Assembly (NCBI RefSeq): GCF_001008165.2
Contig: NZ_CP011452.2
Location: 1,736,001 to 1,800,000, forward strand
Reading direction: 5' to 3'
Source: Croceibacterium atlanticum
GTDB lineage: Bacteria; Pseudomonadota; Alphaproteobacteria; Sphingomonadales; Sphingomonadaceae
DNA: 64,000 bases
Part shown: in pieces, positions 34,079 through 42,059 of the stretch
How positions within the stretch are numbered: the stretch's first letter is position 1
How the letters are laid out: each line of letters begins with the position of its first letter
The notes under the pieces: generated by a model
What the model saw: the letters and a program-made list of their open reading frames with translations, nothing else
What the model was told of the DNA's origin: nothing
Database searches by the model: none
Position numbers and translations under genes: made by a program

Positions 34079-34939
34079 CTGATGATCGGGCCGCCCGGCG
34101 CGGGCAAAAGCCTGCTGGCCAGCTGCCTGCCCGGCATATTGCCGGAACTTTCCCCGTCCGAAGCGCTGGAAGTGTCCATGGTCGCATCGGTCGCCGGCAC
34201 TCTGGAAGGCGGGCGAATCAGCCGCAGCCGCCCCTATCGCGCGCCGCATCATTCCGCCTCCATGGCCGCGCTGACCGGCGGCGGCCTGCGTGTCCGCCCG
34301 GGCGAAGTCAGCATGGCGCATCTGGGCGTGCTGTTCCTGGATGAATTGCCCGAATTCCAGCGCGCCGTGCTCGATTCGCTGCGTCAGCCGCTGGAAACCG
34401 GCAAGGTCGATGTGGCGCGGGCCAATGCCCATGTCTCCTATCCCGCCCGTGTCCAGCTTGTCGCGGCGATGAATCCTTGCCGCTGCGGCCATCTGGGCGA
34501 TCCGGCGCTGGCCTGCAGCCGTGCCCCGCGCTGCGCCGCAGATTATCAGGGCAAGGTTTCAGGCCCGCTGCTCGACCGGATCGATCTGCATGTGGAAGTG
34601 GACCCGGTCAGCGCAGCCGATCTGGCCCTGCCGCCCCCGGCGGAAGGTTCCGCCGAAGTGGCGCAGCGCGTGGCCGCGGCGCGGCAATTGCAGGCCACCC
34701 GCGGCGTCCGCTCCAATGCCGAGCTGGAGGGCGAAAGGCTGGAACGATTCGCCACGCCGGACGAGGCCGGGCGGGCCTTGCTGCTGCAGGCGGCGGAAGC
34801 GATGCGGCTATCCGCACGCGGCTATACACGGATGCTACGCGTGGCTCGGACGATTGCCGATCTGGCCGGGGCGGAAAATGTCGGGCGGGTGCATCTGGCC
34901 GAAGCGCTCAGCTATCGCCGCCAGCCGCCTCGGGCGTAG
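34073..34939 (+). pseudogene. comM: ComM-like Mg chelatase ATPase, 5'-truncated
   Basis: The C-terminal ~288 codons of ComM (YifB), the hexameric branch-migration helicase that aids natural transformation. Homology starts abruptly inside NLLMIGPPGAGKS, i.e. just before the Walker A motif. Walker B (LFLDELPEF), the MNPCRCGH zinc-like turn and the C-terminal Mg_chelatase_C domain up to SYRRQPPRA are all present. The N-terminal Lon-protease-like domain of ~200 residues is missing and replaced by the 79-bp repeat. An ATG at 34082 (the M of LLM) could in theory start translation, but the product would lack part of the P-loop context. Confidence 0.9.
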
Positions 34940-34999
34940 CGATCGCCCCCTGTCACTACCGCACGGCCAGCCGCGCTGATCGCCTTATCGACCAGGCCT

Positions 35000-35491
35000 T
35001 CACCCTGCCTCCGGCTCCTCCACTACCCGCTTCTCGCCCTCTTCCTCGCGATATTCCCAAGCGAGGTCGCGCCAGCCCAGCTTGCGGCCGTCCTGGGCGC
35101 GGATTTCGATCGGGGCGATGGGCAGATGGTCTTTCGCGTCCACCAGCACCGGGTTGGAAGGGACGCTCATCGTATATTTCTCACCCCATTGCCGCAGGGC
35201 GATGACGGCGGGCAACAGGTCGGCACCCTTTTCGGTCAGCCGGTATTCCACCTTGCGCCTGTCCTCCTTGCTGGGAATGCGTTCCAGCACGCCATGATCC
35301 ACCAGCTTGCCCAGCCTGTTGGACAGGATGTTTCGCGCAATGCCCAGCTGGGCCGAAAACTCCTCGAAATGGACGAGACCATTGAAGGCCGCGCGCAGGA
35401 TCATGAAAGACCAGCGTTCACCCATCACCTCCAGCGCTTGCGGAAGCCCGCAATAGCTGGGGACATAAAGACCTTCTTCCGCTTTCGCCAT
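35000..35491 (-). CDS. HxlR-family winged-helix regulator
   Basis: MarR/HxlR-type transcription factor, 163 residues. The family lead CGLPQALEVMGERWSFMILR (about 14-33) places the conserved Cys that can sense electrophiles, followed by FEEFSAQLGIARNILSNRL (recognition helix) and the wing RRKVEYRLTEKG. The C-terminal extension of ~50 residues is acidic and longer than in minimal HxlR proteins. It stands alone, convergent with the comM remnant; its target is not apparent. Confidence 0.92.
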   Translation of the reverse strand: MAKAEEGLYVPSYCGLPQALEVMGERWSFMILRAAFNGLVHFEEFSAQLGIARNILSNRLGKLVDHGVLERIPSKEDRRKVEYRLTEKGADLLPAVIALRQWGEKYTMSVPSNPVLVDAKDHLPIAPIEIRAQDGRKLGWRDLAWEYREEEGEKRVVEEPEAG

Positions 35492-35630
35492 TTGCCATAT
35501 CTAGCGCAATGAACGCCAAACCCCAACGCCCGCCTGATGGCGAAATCGGCGTTGCGCCACTACTGACATGGGTTTAAATAGTGGTAGTAACGCCACGTGC
35601 CCCGGAACTCCATCCCGGGGCGCCACCTTG

Positions 35631-35653
35631 CCCCCGCGCCATTCGCGCGGGGG
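35631..35653 (-). terminator. Hairpin downstream of the HAD gene
   Basis: CCCCCGCG, 7-nt loop, CGCGGGGG, directly after the HAD stop codon on the minus strand. The stem is strong but no T-run follows on that strand, so intrinsic termination would be imperfect. Confidence 0.45.
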
Positions 35654-35659
35654 TTGTTG

Positions 35660-36295
35660 TCAGCGAGGCAGCAATCCGCGCCGAACCAGATCTTCAGCCA
35701 GATTTTCAGCATTGGTGAAGTGGTGCGCGTGCCAGCCGCGCGCGCGGGCCGCTGCGATATTGGCGGCATTGTCATCCGCGAAGAATATCTGCTGGGGCAA
35801 AAGGCCGAAACGCTGTTCGGCAATCTCGTAAATCGCCTGTTCGGGCTTGGCGCATTTCTCCACGCCGGAAACCACGATATCGCCAAAGCGGTCCAGCACT
35901 GGCTGGGTCGGGCGGAACATCTGCCAGAAATCGGCGCCGAAATTGGTCAGGGCAAAAACCGGCACGCCGCGATCGGCCAGCCTGTCCACCAGCAGATGCG
36001 TTCCGGGGACGAGACCGGCGATGGTTTCAAGGAAACGCGTGGCATAGGCTTCGATCAGCGGCGCATATCGGGGGAATTGCGCCTGGCGTTCAGGCACCAT
36101 TTCCGCGAGCGGCCGCCCGGCATCATGCTGAAAATGCCATTCCTCGGTCACCACATTGTCGAGAAACCAGTCCAGCTCTTCCCTGTCGGGAATCAGCTTT
36201 TCAAACAGGTGGCGCAGATCCCATTCGATCAGGACCCGACCAATATCGAACACCACCGCTTCGGCCGGTTGCGACACATGCCCTCCTTCAGACAC
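35660..36295 (-). CDS. HAD-family hydrolase, dehalogenase/phosphatase type
   Basis: Haloacid dehalogenase-superfamily protein of 211 residues. Motif I is VVFDIGRVL (nucleophile Asp; the second Asp replaced by Gly, as in YihX-like HADs), motif II ALTNFG, motif III Lys in EKCAKPEQAIYE, motif IV FFADDNAANI. A helical cap lies between motif I and II. YihX-type enzymes are sugar-phosphate phosphatases; the substrate here is not known. It follows L36 on the same strand but an intrinsic terminator separates them. Confidence 0.92.
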   Translation of the reverse strand: MSEGGHVSQPAEAVVFDIGRVLIEWDLRHLFEKLIPDREELDWFLDNVVTEEWHFQHDAGRPLAEMVPERQAQFPRYAPLIEAYATRFLETIAGLVPGTHLLVDRLADRGVPVFALTNFGADFWQMFRPTQPVLDRFGDIVVSGVEKCAKPEQAIYEIAEQRFGLLPQQIFFADDNAANIAAARARGWHAHHFTNAENLAEDLVRRGLLPR

Positions 36296-36301
36296 GCAAA
36301 A

Positions 36302-36322
36302 AGCCCCCGAACTTGCGGGGGC
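36302..36322 (-). terminator. Intrinsic terminator of L36
   Basis: On the minus strand AGCCCCCGCAAGTTCGGGGGCTTTTTG forms a stem of 8 bp with a 5-nt loop and a T5 tail (first part AGCCCCCGCAAG, second TTCGGGGGCTTTTTG). It lies 45 bp after the L36 stop. Confidence 0.85.
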
Positions 36323-36366
36323 TTCTTAAAATTTGCGGCCGCGAACGAATCGCGGCACGAGCATGA

Positions 36367-36492
36367 TCAGCCCTGACGCGCCTTGAAACGGCGGTGGGTC
36401 TTGTTGATCACATAGGTGCGACCGCGGCGACGGATCACGCGGCAATCGCGATGGCGGTTCTTCAGCGACTTCAGGCTGTTGCGGATCTTCAT
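36367..36492 (-). CDS. rpmJ: Ribosomal protein L36 (zinc-free type)
   Basis: A 41-residue protein, [20 protein letters not shown] then [21 protein letters not shown]: the full length of bL36 of the long (YkgO-like) type. The classical zinc ligands C-C-C-H are reduced to a single Cys, so this is the zinc-independent C-minus variant. Ribosomal large-subunit component. It ends 45 bp before a good terminator, so it is a single-gene unit. Too short for ordinary gene-length cut-offs, hence easily missed. Confidence 0.95.
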   Translation of the reverse strand: MKIRNSLKSLKNRHRDCRVIRRRGRTYVINKTHRRFKARQG

Positions 36493-36579
36493 TGTTCTGT
36501 TTCCAAAATATGTGGCACCGGAGACGCATCCCCGTGCCTGAAATTCACGCCGGGCCGTTACGGACCCTACCCGAAAGAG

Positions 36580-37587
36580 TCAAGCTTCCGCGCGAATTTC
36601 GGCCAGCTTGCGTTCCCATGCCAGTGCATGGGCCACGATTTCTTCCAGATCGGCATGGGCAGGTTTCCAGGGCAAGGTCGCCTTCAGCCGCGAAGGATCG
36701 GATATCAGCGAATCCGGATCGCCCGCGCGGCGGGGGGACAGTACCCGCTCGATCTTCATATTGGTGACCCGGTCCACCGCATCAAGCACTTCCAGCACGG
36801 AGAAGCCGCGCCCATAGCCGCAATTCATGGTCAGGGAACGGGCGGGCTGTTCGATCAGGGCTTCCAGCGCCAGAACATGGGCGACCGCCAGATCGCTGAC
36901 ATGGATATAGTCGCGCACGCCGGTACCGTCCGGCGTATCGTAATCCGTGCCGAACACGCTCACATTCTCGCGCTTGCCCAGCGCGGCTTCAACCGCGACC
37001 TTGATCAGATGCGTCGCCCCGGCCGTGGACTGGCCACTGCGCGCCTGCGGATCGGCCCCGGCCACGTTGAAATAGCGCAGGGCGCAGAAATTCATCGGAT
37101 GCGCGCGCGCCGTGTCGCCCAGCATCTGTTCGGTCATCAGCTTGGACCAGCCATAGGGATTGATCGGCTGTTTCGGCAGGTCTTCCGTCACCGGGGAGGT
37201 TTCGGGAATGCCATAAGTCGCCGCCGTGCTGGAGAAGATGAAATGCGGCACACCCGCCTTCACCGCCGCTTCGATCAAGGTCCGGCTCTTCGCCGTGTTG
37301 TTGTGATAATATTTGAGCGGATTCTCCACCGATTCCGGCACGATGATCGATCCGGCGAAATGCATGATCGCCCGCGTGCCCTGTTCGGCAAAGATGCGCG
37401 CCAGCAGATCAGCATCCTCTACATCGCCGTGATAGAAGGGCACGCCGTCGGGAATTGCGAATTTGAACCCGGTGGTCAGATTATCGATCACCGCGACGGG
37501 CCAGCCGCCATCCTTCAGGGCAAGTACGGCATGGCTGCCGATATAGCCGGCGCCGCCGGTCACGAGTACAGGTGGTTTGCTGCTCAT
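36580..37587 (-). CDS. galE: UDP-glucose 4-epimerase
   Basis: Extended SDR enzyme of 335 residues interconverting UDP-glucose and UDP-galactose for surface polysaccharides. NAD-binding GGAGYIGS is at residues 11-18, the SSTAATYG catalytic Ser region near 120, and the YGWSK Tyr-x-x-x-Lys near 147-151. RYFNVAGAD and the C-terminal substrate-binding part GYGRGFSVLEV are typical. Length is normal for the family. Monocistronic, divergent from the DUF4136 lipoprotein. Confidence 0.96.
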   Translation of the reverse strand: MSSKPPVLVTGGAGYIGSHAVLALKDGGWPVAVIDNLTTGFKFAIPDGVPFYHGDVEDADLLARIFAEQGTRAIMHFAGSIIVPESVENPLKYYHNNTAKSRTLIEAAVKAGVPHFIFSSTAATYGIPETSPVTEDLPKQPINPYGWSKLMTEQMLGDTARAHPMNFCALRYFNVAGADPQARSGQSTAGATHLIKVAVEAALGKRENVSVFGTDYDTPDGTGVRDYIHVSDLAVAHVLALEALIEQPARSLTMNCGYGRGFSVLEVLDAVDRVTNMKIERVLSPRRAGDPDSLISDPSRLKATLPWKPAHADLEEIVAHALAWERKLAEIRAEA

Positions 37588-37692
37588 GGCCGGCCCTTAA
37601 CATTGATGTGCGGCTAAAAAATTAATGCGCATGCCGTGTTCGAAAGATTATCCCCCCTGCAACCCGATTGCCGCCCAACCGTTGCGAGAATC

Positions 37693-38298
37693 ATGCTGAA
37701 ACGAACTTTCGCCTCCCTCGTCCCTGCTGCCATCTTCGCCGGCATGCTTGCCGGCTGCACCAGCACCTATGTCTCACCCGTAGAAGTAACGCGCTTTACC
37801 GGCAGCCGCGCGGCGCAGCTCGGCACCGGGACGATCGCCGTGCGCGCGGCCCCGGGCGGGCCGGACGGGACACTGGAATTTTCCACCTATGCCAATGCCG
37901 TGGCGGAAGAGCTTGCGGCCCTCGGCTATCGCGTGGTCCGCGATGAAGGCGCTTCGCAGGTGGCGGAACTCCGCTTCGGCCGCTTCATCAACCGCCCGGG
38001 CGAAATCCGTTCCCCCGTGAATGTCGGCGTGGGCGGATCCACAGGCAGCTATGGTTCCGGCGTAGGGGTAGGCGTGGGGATCGACCTGTCCGGCCCGCCG
38101 AAGGAGATGATCGACAGCAATATCGCCGTCATCATCCGCGATAACGCCACGGGGCAGGCCCTGTGGGAAGGCCGGGCGCAATTCCGCGCATCGCAGAACA
38201 GCGACTATGCCAGCCAGAACGCCGCAGCTCAGCGGCTGGCCAGCGCTCTATTCTCGGGCTTCCCCGGCGAGTCCGGAGAGACTATCGAAGTCAAATGA
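37693..38298 (+). CDS. DUF4136 domain lipoprotein
   Basis: Envelope lipoprotein of 201 residues: signal [20 protein letters not shown] and lipobox LAGC. The mature part has the DUF4136-type pattern of strand, helix ([18 protein letters not shown]), strand ([10 protein letters not shown]), a glycine/serine/valine-rich loop ([17 protein letters not shown]) and a last helix ([17 protein letters not shown]). Function unknown. An ATG at 37636 would place the signal internally, so 37693 is chosen. It overlaps the carboxypeptidase gene by 4 bp (ATGA). Confidence 0.85.
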   Translation: MLKRTFASLVPAAIFAGMLAGCTSTYVSPVEVTRFTGSRAAQLGTGTIAVRAAPGGPDGTLEFSTYANAVAEELAALGYRVVRDEGASQVAELRFGRFINRPGEIRSPVNVGVGGSTGSYGSGVGVGVGIDLSGPPKEMIDSNIAVIIRDNATGQALWEGRAQFRASQNSDYASQNAAAQRLASALFSGFPGESGETIEVK

Positions 38299-39425
38299 CA
38301 GACATTCTCATCGACGCCGCATTCGACAGCGGCAATATCGAAGTTGTTTCCATTTCCGGCGCCAGCGCAAAGCTGCGAATCGCGAAAGACCATCTCTCCG
38401 ATTTCTACCAGTGGTTCCATTTCCGCGTGGCGGGTGCTGCCGGGCGGGAACTGGAACTGAAGATCACCGATCTCAACAATTCCGCTTATCCAGCGGGTTG
38501 GCCCGGCTATCGCGCCTGCATATCGGAAGATCGTGACTGGTGGGGCCGCGCAGAAACCAGCTTCGACGAGGAAGAGGATAACGGCACGCTGACCATCCGC
38601 CACGCCCCGGCGGGAGATCTGTGCTGGTTTGCCTATTTCGCACCCTATTCGCAGGAACGGCATCACGATCTGATCGCCGAAGCCGCCGCCAGCGAGGGCG
38701 TGGACTATCGCTGCCTCGGCCATAGCCTGGACGGGCGGCCGATCGACTGCCTCGAACTGGGTGAAGGCGATATGCCGGTCTGGCTCTATGCCCGCCAGCA
38801 TCCGGGGGAGAGCATGGCCGAATGGTGGATGGAAGGCGCGCTGGAAGTGCTGTGCGATCCAGCCGATCCCGTGGCCCGCGTGCTGCGAAGCAAGTGCCGT
38901 TTCCACATTGTGCCCAACTGCAATCCGGACGGTTCCTTCCGCGGGCATCTGCGCACCAATGCCAAGGGCGTGAATCTGAACCGCGAATGGGCCACGCCCA
39001 CGGCCGAGAATTCGCCCGAAGTGCTGGCCATCCGCAATGCGATGGACAAATCCGGCGTGCGTTTTGCGATGGACGTGCATGGGGACGAGGCGATCGCCGC
39101 CAATTTCCTCGCCGGGTTCCAGGGGATTCCCGGATGGACCGCGGATTTGCAGGCCGAATATGATCGCTTCACCGCGATCCTCGATCGCCGCAGCCCGGAC
39201 TTCCAGACGGAACAGGGCTATCCGGCAACGCCTGCGGGCAAAGCCAATCTGTCCATGAGCACGAATCAGGTGGCGGAACGTTTCGGCGCCTGTTCGATGA
39301 CACTGGAAATGCCGTTCAAGGATTTCGACAAGCTGCCCGATCCCGATCAGGGGTGGAGCCCCGAACGCTGCAAACTATTGGCGCGGGACTGTCTTGCATC
39401 GCTGGTGGAGTGGCTGGACGGCTGA
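38295..39425 (+). CDS. M14-type cytosolic carboxypeptidase
   Basis: Zinc carboxypeptidase of 376 residues in the AGBL/CCP-like M14 subfamily. An N-terminal beta-sandwich domain (about 1-120) precedes the peptidase domain. Zinc ligands are in [12 protein letters not shown] (HxxE) and MDVHGDE. Substrate Arg/Asn are in VNLNREW, and the catalytic Glu in TLEMPFKD. No signal peptide. Related enzymes in eukaryotes trim glutamates from tubulin; bacterial substrates are unknown. Translationally coupled to the DUF4136 gene; the thioesterase follows 46 bp later. Confidence 0.92.
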   Translation: MTDILIDAAFDSGNIEVVSISGASAKLRIAKDHLSDFYQWFHFRVAGAAGRELELKITDLNNSAYPAGWPGYRACISEDRDWWGRAETSFDEEEDNGTLTIRHAPAGDLCWFAYFAPYSQERHHDLIAEAAASEGVDYRCLGHSLDGRPIDCLELGEGDMPVWLYARQHPGESMAEWWMEGALEVLCDPADPVARVLRSKCRFHIVPNCNPDGSFRGHLRTNAKGVNLNREWATPTAENSPEVLAIRNAMDKSGVRFAMDVHGDEAIAANFLAGFQGIPGWTADLQAEYDRFTAILDRRSPDFQTEQGYPATPAGKANLSMSTNQVAERFGACSMTLEMPFKDFDKLPDPDQGWSPERCKLLARDCLASLVEWLDG

Positions 39426-39471
39426 GCGAATTCCCTTCTCCGGGGCGCGACATTGTGTTATTTACAATACT

Positions 39472-39876
39472 GTGAGTAACAGCGCCCCACCCTATATCTA
39501 CCCGATCGAAATCGCCGAGGCGGATATCGATTTCATGGGCCATGTGAACAATGCCAGCTATCTGACCTGGGTGCAGAATGCGGTGATCGATCACTGGCGC
39601 AAGATTGCACCGGACGATGCGGTGGCCCGCCATCTGTGGGTCGCGCTGAAGCACGAGATCACCTATCGGCGCCCGACCTTCATGGGGGACAATGTCGTGG
39701 CGCAGGTGGTCCTGCAGAAAGTCCAGGGTGCGCGCGCTTTCTACCAGACCCTGATCCGCCGGGGGGAGGACGTGCTGGTAGAAGTCAAATCCAGCTGGTG
39801 CTGCCTCGACGCGAGGACGAAACGCCCCACCCGCCCGGCAAAGGACATAGTGGAGCGTTTCTTCAACGGGGCCTGA
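39472..39876 (+). CDS. Acyl-CoA thioesterase, hotdog fold
   Basis: Hotdog-fold protein of 134 residues (4HBT/YbgC-like). The active-site signature DIDFMGHVNNASYLTW lies near residues 16-31 with catalytic Asp and the HVN turn. RRPTFMGDNVVAQVVLQKV is the second half of the sheet. The start is set at a GTG (39472), which puts the motif at the usual distance from the N-terminus; an ATG at 39394 would overlap the upstream gene. Hydrolyses acyl-CoA thioesters, chain length unknown. Confidence 0.88.
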   Translation: MSNSAPPYIYPIEIAEADIDFMGHVNNASYLTWVQNAVIDHWRKIAPDDAVARHLWVALKHEITYRRPTFMGDNVVAQVVLQKVQGARAFYQTLIRRGEDVLVEVKSSWCCLDARTKRPTRPAKDIVERFFNGA

Positions 39877-39888
39877 AACGGCGGGCCG

Positions 39889-40302
39889 TTATCGGCGGGT
39901 GCCGCTGATCGGTACGGCGCCGAAGGCAGAATTGGCCTCGCCCGAAAGCGAATCGCCATCCACCGTCAGCGAATAGGTCAATTCCATCGGGCCTTGCGGG
40001 GTGGACATGGTGCGTTTGAAACTCAGCGCCGATCCATCCACCTTCACATCGCTGATTTCGCTTTCCATGGGCGGCATCTGCGATTCCGGACCGCCACCGC
40101 CCGGAGCGGCCATCGGCGCATCCTTGATATCCACCGTATAAGCATCGCCGCCATTCGCGATGGTCATGGTCGCTTCGAACTTGCCCATCTGTGTATCGGC
40201 GATTGTATCCCACGTGCCGACAAGTGGCGATTCCGCCGCCATGGCAGGTGCGGCCATGGCCGTGGTGGCAGCCAGCATGGCCGCAAAACGCAAAGCGTGC
40301 AT
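39889..40302 (-). CDS. hypothetical secreted protein, 137 aa
   Basis: Periplasmic or secreted small protein: signal MHALRFAAMLAATTAMAAPA with cleavage near AMAAE. The mature domain is beta-rich (LVGTWDTIADTQMGKFEATM, YTVDIKDAP, LTYSLTVDGDSLSG) with a Met/Pro/Gly linker, like a small lipocalin-type or DUF-type barrel. A strong GGGAGGG ribosome site precedes the ATG at 40302. No family recognised with confidence. Confidence 0.75.
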   Translation of the reverse strand: MHALRFAAMLAATTAMAAPAMAAESPLVGTWDTIADTQMGKFEATMTIANGGDAYTVDIKDAPMAAPGGGGPESQMPPMESEISDVKVDGSALSFKRTMSTPQGPMELTYSLTVDGDSLSGEANSAFGAVPISGTRR

Positions 40303-40469
40303 AACATCCCTCCCCAAGAAGCGCGGCTCTGACCGCTGCTGGCGAAGAATACCCTGCCGGGGAAGAAACGACAATCCAGCTCCTGCCCGCAATTCGCCCC
40401 CTGTTGGCGATGCAATTTGACTGTTGCCGCATTCGATGAAACGGGCCCTGACGGAGAGAGGAGAATTTG

Positions 40470-41603
40470 ATGCACGCTTTACGCAACGACATCGATCCCG
40501 ATGGAATGCTCGAATATTCGGTCGTTTTCACGGATCGGTCGCTCAACCATATGAGCAAGGCCTTCCAGCAGGTGATGCGGGATATACACGCGACCTTGTG
40601 CGAGGTTTATGCCGCGGACCGGGCCGTGATCGTGCCGGGCGGCGGAACCTACGCGATGGAAGCCGTGGCGCGCCAGTTCGTGACCGGCAGGAAAGCGCTG
40701 GTCATCCGCAACGGTTTCTTCTCCTATCGCTGGAGCCAGATTTTCGAGATGGGATCGATCCCATCGGATGAAATAGTGCTGAAGGCACGGCGGCAGGGTG
40801 AAGGCCCGCAGGCCCCCTTCGCGCCGGCGCCGATAGAGGAAGTGGTCCGTTCGATCCGCGCCGAAAAGCCGGCAGCGGTCTTTGCCCCTCATGTCGAAAC
40901 CGCATCGGGCATGATCCTGCCCGACGATTATATCAGAGCCGTGGCCGATGCCGCGCATGAAGTGGGCGCATTGTTCGTGCTGGATTGCATCGCCTCCGGC
41001 TGCGCCTGGGTGGACATGAAACGAACCGGCGTGGACGTGCTGCTCTCCGCCCCGCAAAAGGGCTGGTCCGCCCCGCCCTGCGCCGGGCTGGTAATGATGA
41101 ATGAAACGGCGCTGGAGGCGTGCCGCAATACCACTTCGACCAGCTTCGCCATCGATCTGGGCAAGTGGAACACGATCATGGAAGCCTATCTGAATGGCGG
41201 CCATGCCTATCACGCCACCATGCCGACCGATGCGCTGCGCGTCTTCCACGATGCGATGATGGAAACGAAGGAAATCGGCTTCGAGACACTGCGCAAGGCG
41301 CAATGGGAACAAGGCGATGCGGTGCGCGCCATGCTCGCCCAGCGGGGCGTGAAATCAGTCGCGGCAGATGGCTTTGCCGCGCCGGGCGTGGTGGTGTGCT
41401 ACACTTCGGATCCGGCGATCCAGAACGGCAGCAAATTTGCCGAACACGGGGTGCAGATCGCGGGTGGTGTCCCGCTGATGGTGGATGAAGGGCCGGACTA
41501 TAAGAGCTTCCGCATCGGGCTGTTCGGGCTCGACAAGCTGAAGGACGTACCCGCTAGCCTGTCACGATTGAGCGAGGCTTTTGACGAGGTTCTTCCGCGC
41601 TAG
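40470..41603 (+). CDS. Class V aminotransferase, AGT/SPT-like
   Basis: PLP-dependent fold-type I enzyme of 377 residues, alanine-glyoxylate/serine-pyruvate aminotransferase-like. The glycine loop PGGGTYAMEAVARQF binds the cofactor phosphate, LDCIASGCAW holds the Asp pairing with the pyridine N, and the Schiff-base Lys is in SAPQKGWSAPP. AGGAG precedes the ATG. Amino donor is not deducible. It ends 4 bp from the convergent cytochrome c gene. Confidence 0.93.
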   Translation: MHALRNDIDPDGMLEYSVVFTDRSLNHMSKAFQQVMRDIHATLCEVYAADRAVIVPGGGTYAMEAVARQFVTGRKALVIRNGFFSYRWSQIFEMGSIPSDEIVLKARRQGEGPQAPFAPAPIEEVVRSIRAEKPAAVFAPHVETASGMILPDDYIRAVADAAHEVGALFVLDCIASGCAWVDMKRTGVDVLLSAPQKGWSAPPCAGLVMMNETALEACRNTTSTSFAIDLGKWNTIMEAYLNGGHAYHATMPTDALRVFHDAMMETKEIGFETLRKAQWEQGDAVRAMLAQRGVKSVAADGFAAPGVVVCYTSDPAIQNGSKFAEHGVQIAGGVPLMVDEGPDYKSFRIGLFGLDKLKDVPASLSRLSEAFDEVLPR

Positions 41604-41607
41604 AAAA

Positions 41608-41985
41608 TCATTTCAGGGTCAGAAGATAATCGACAACCTGTTTGCGCTTCGCCGGATCGGCGATGCCGGGGAAAGGCATCTTCGTGCCGGGTACGGCCGC
41701 TTTCGGGGAAGTAAGCCATTTATCGAGGCTGTGTTCATCCCATGTAAGGCCGGATGCCTTCAGCGCATCGGAGTAATCATAGCCGGGCAGGCTTCCTGCC
41801 TGGCGCCCGGCAACCCCGGACAGGTTCGGCCCATAGCTGGATTTACCGGCTTCCGTCGCGTGGCAGGCGGCACAGGCTGCGAAAGCCGGTGGCTGCTGGG
41901 CCGCGCCGGATGGAGAAGCGGCGCCCGGCAGGGCGGGTGCCGCAGTCAGCACCAGGCCGATCGCGATGATGGCAAGCTTCTTCAT
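41608..41985 (-). CDS. Small class I cytochrome c
   Basis: Periplasmic cytochrome c of 125 residues: signal KKLAIIAIGLVLTAAPALPG, a single haem site CAACH (about residues 38-42), GPNLSGVAGRQAG, and the axial Met in GTKMPFPGI. The family is like mitochondrial-type c550/c552. It is encoded 74 bp after katG on the same strand, so co-transcription is possible and it could donate electrons to the exported peroxidase. Confidence 0.92.
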   Translation of the reverse strand: MKKLAIIAIGLVLTAAPALPGAASPSGAAQQPPAFAACAACHATEAGKSSYGPNLSGVAGRQAGSLPGYDYSDALKASGLTWDEHSLDKWLTSPKAAVPGTKMPFPGIADPAKRKQVVDYLLTLK

Positions 41986-42059
41986 GATTGCTTTCCGAGA
42001 AATGGCTCGACGGCGGCGGCATGGGCCCGCCGCCGTCTCGCACTGTCAACGTCCGGTTA

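Noticed and set aside
35596-35624. CCCCGG...CCGGGG hairpin considered as a second terminator
   Set aside because: Short stem with no T-run on either strand; the neighbouring longer hairpin at 35631-35653 is the better candidate.
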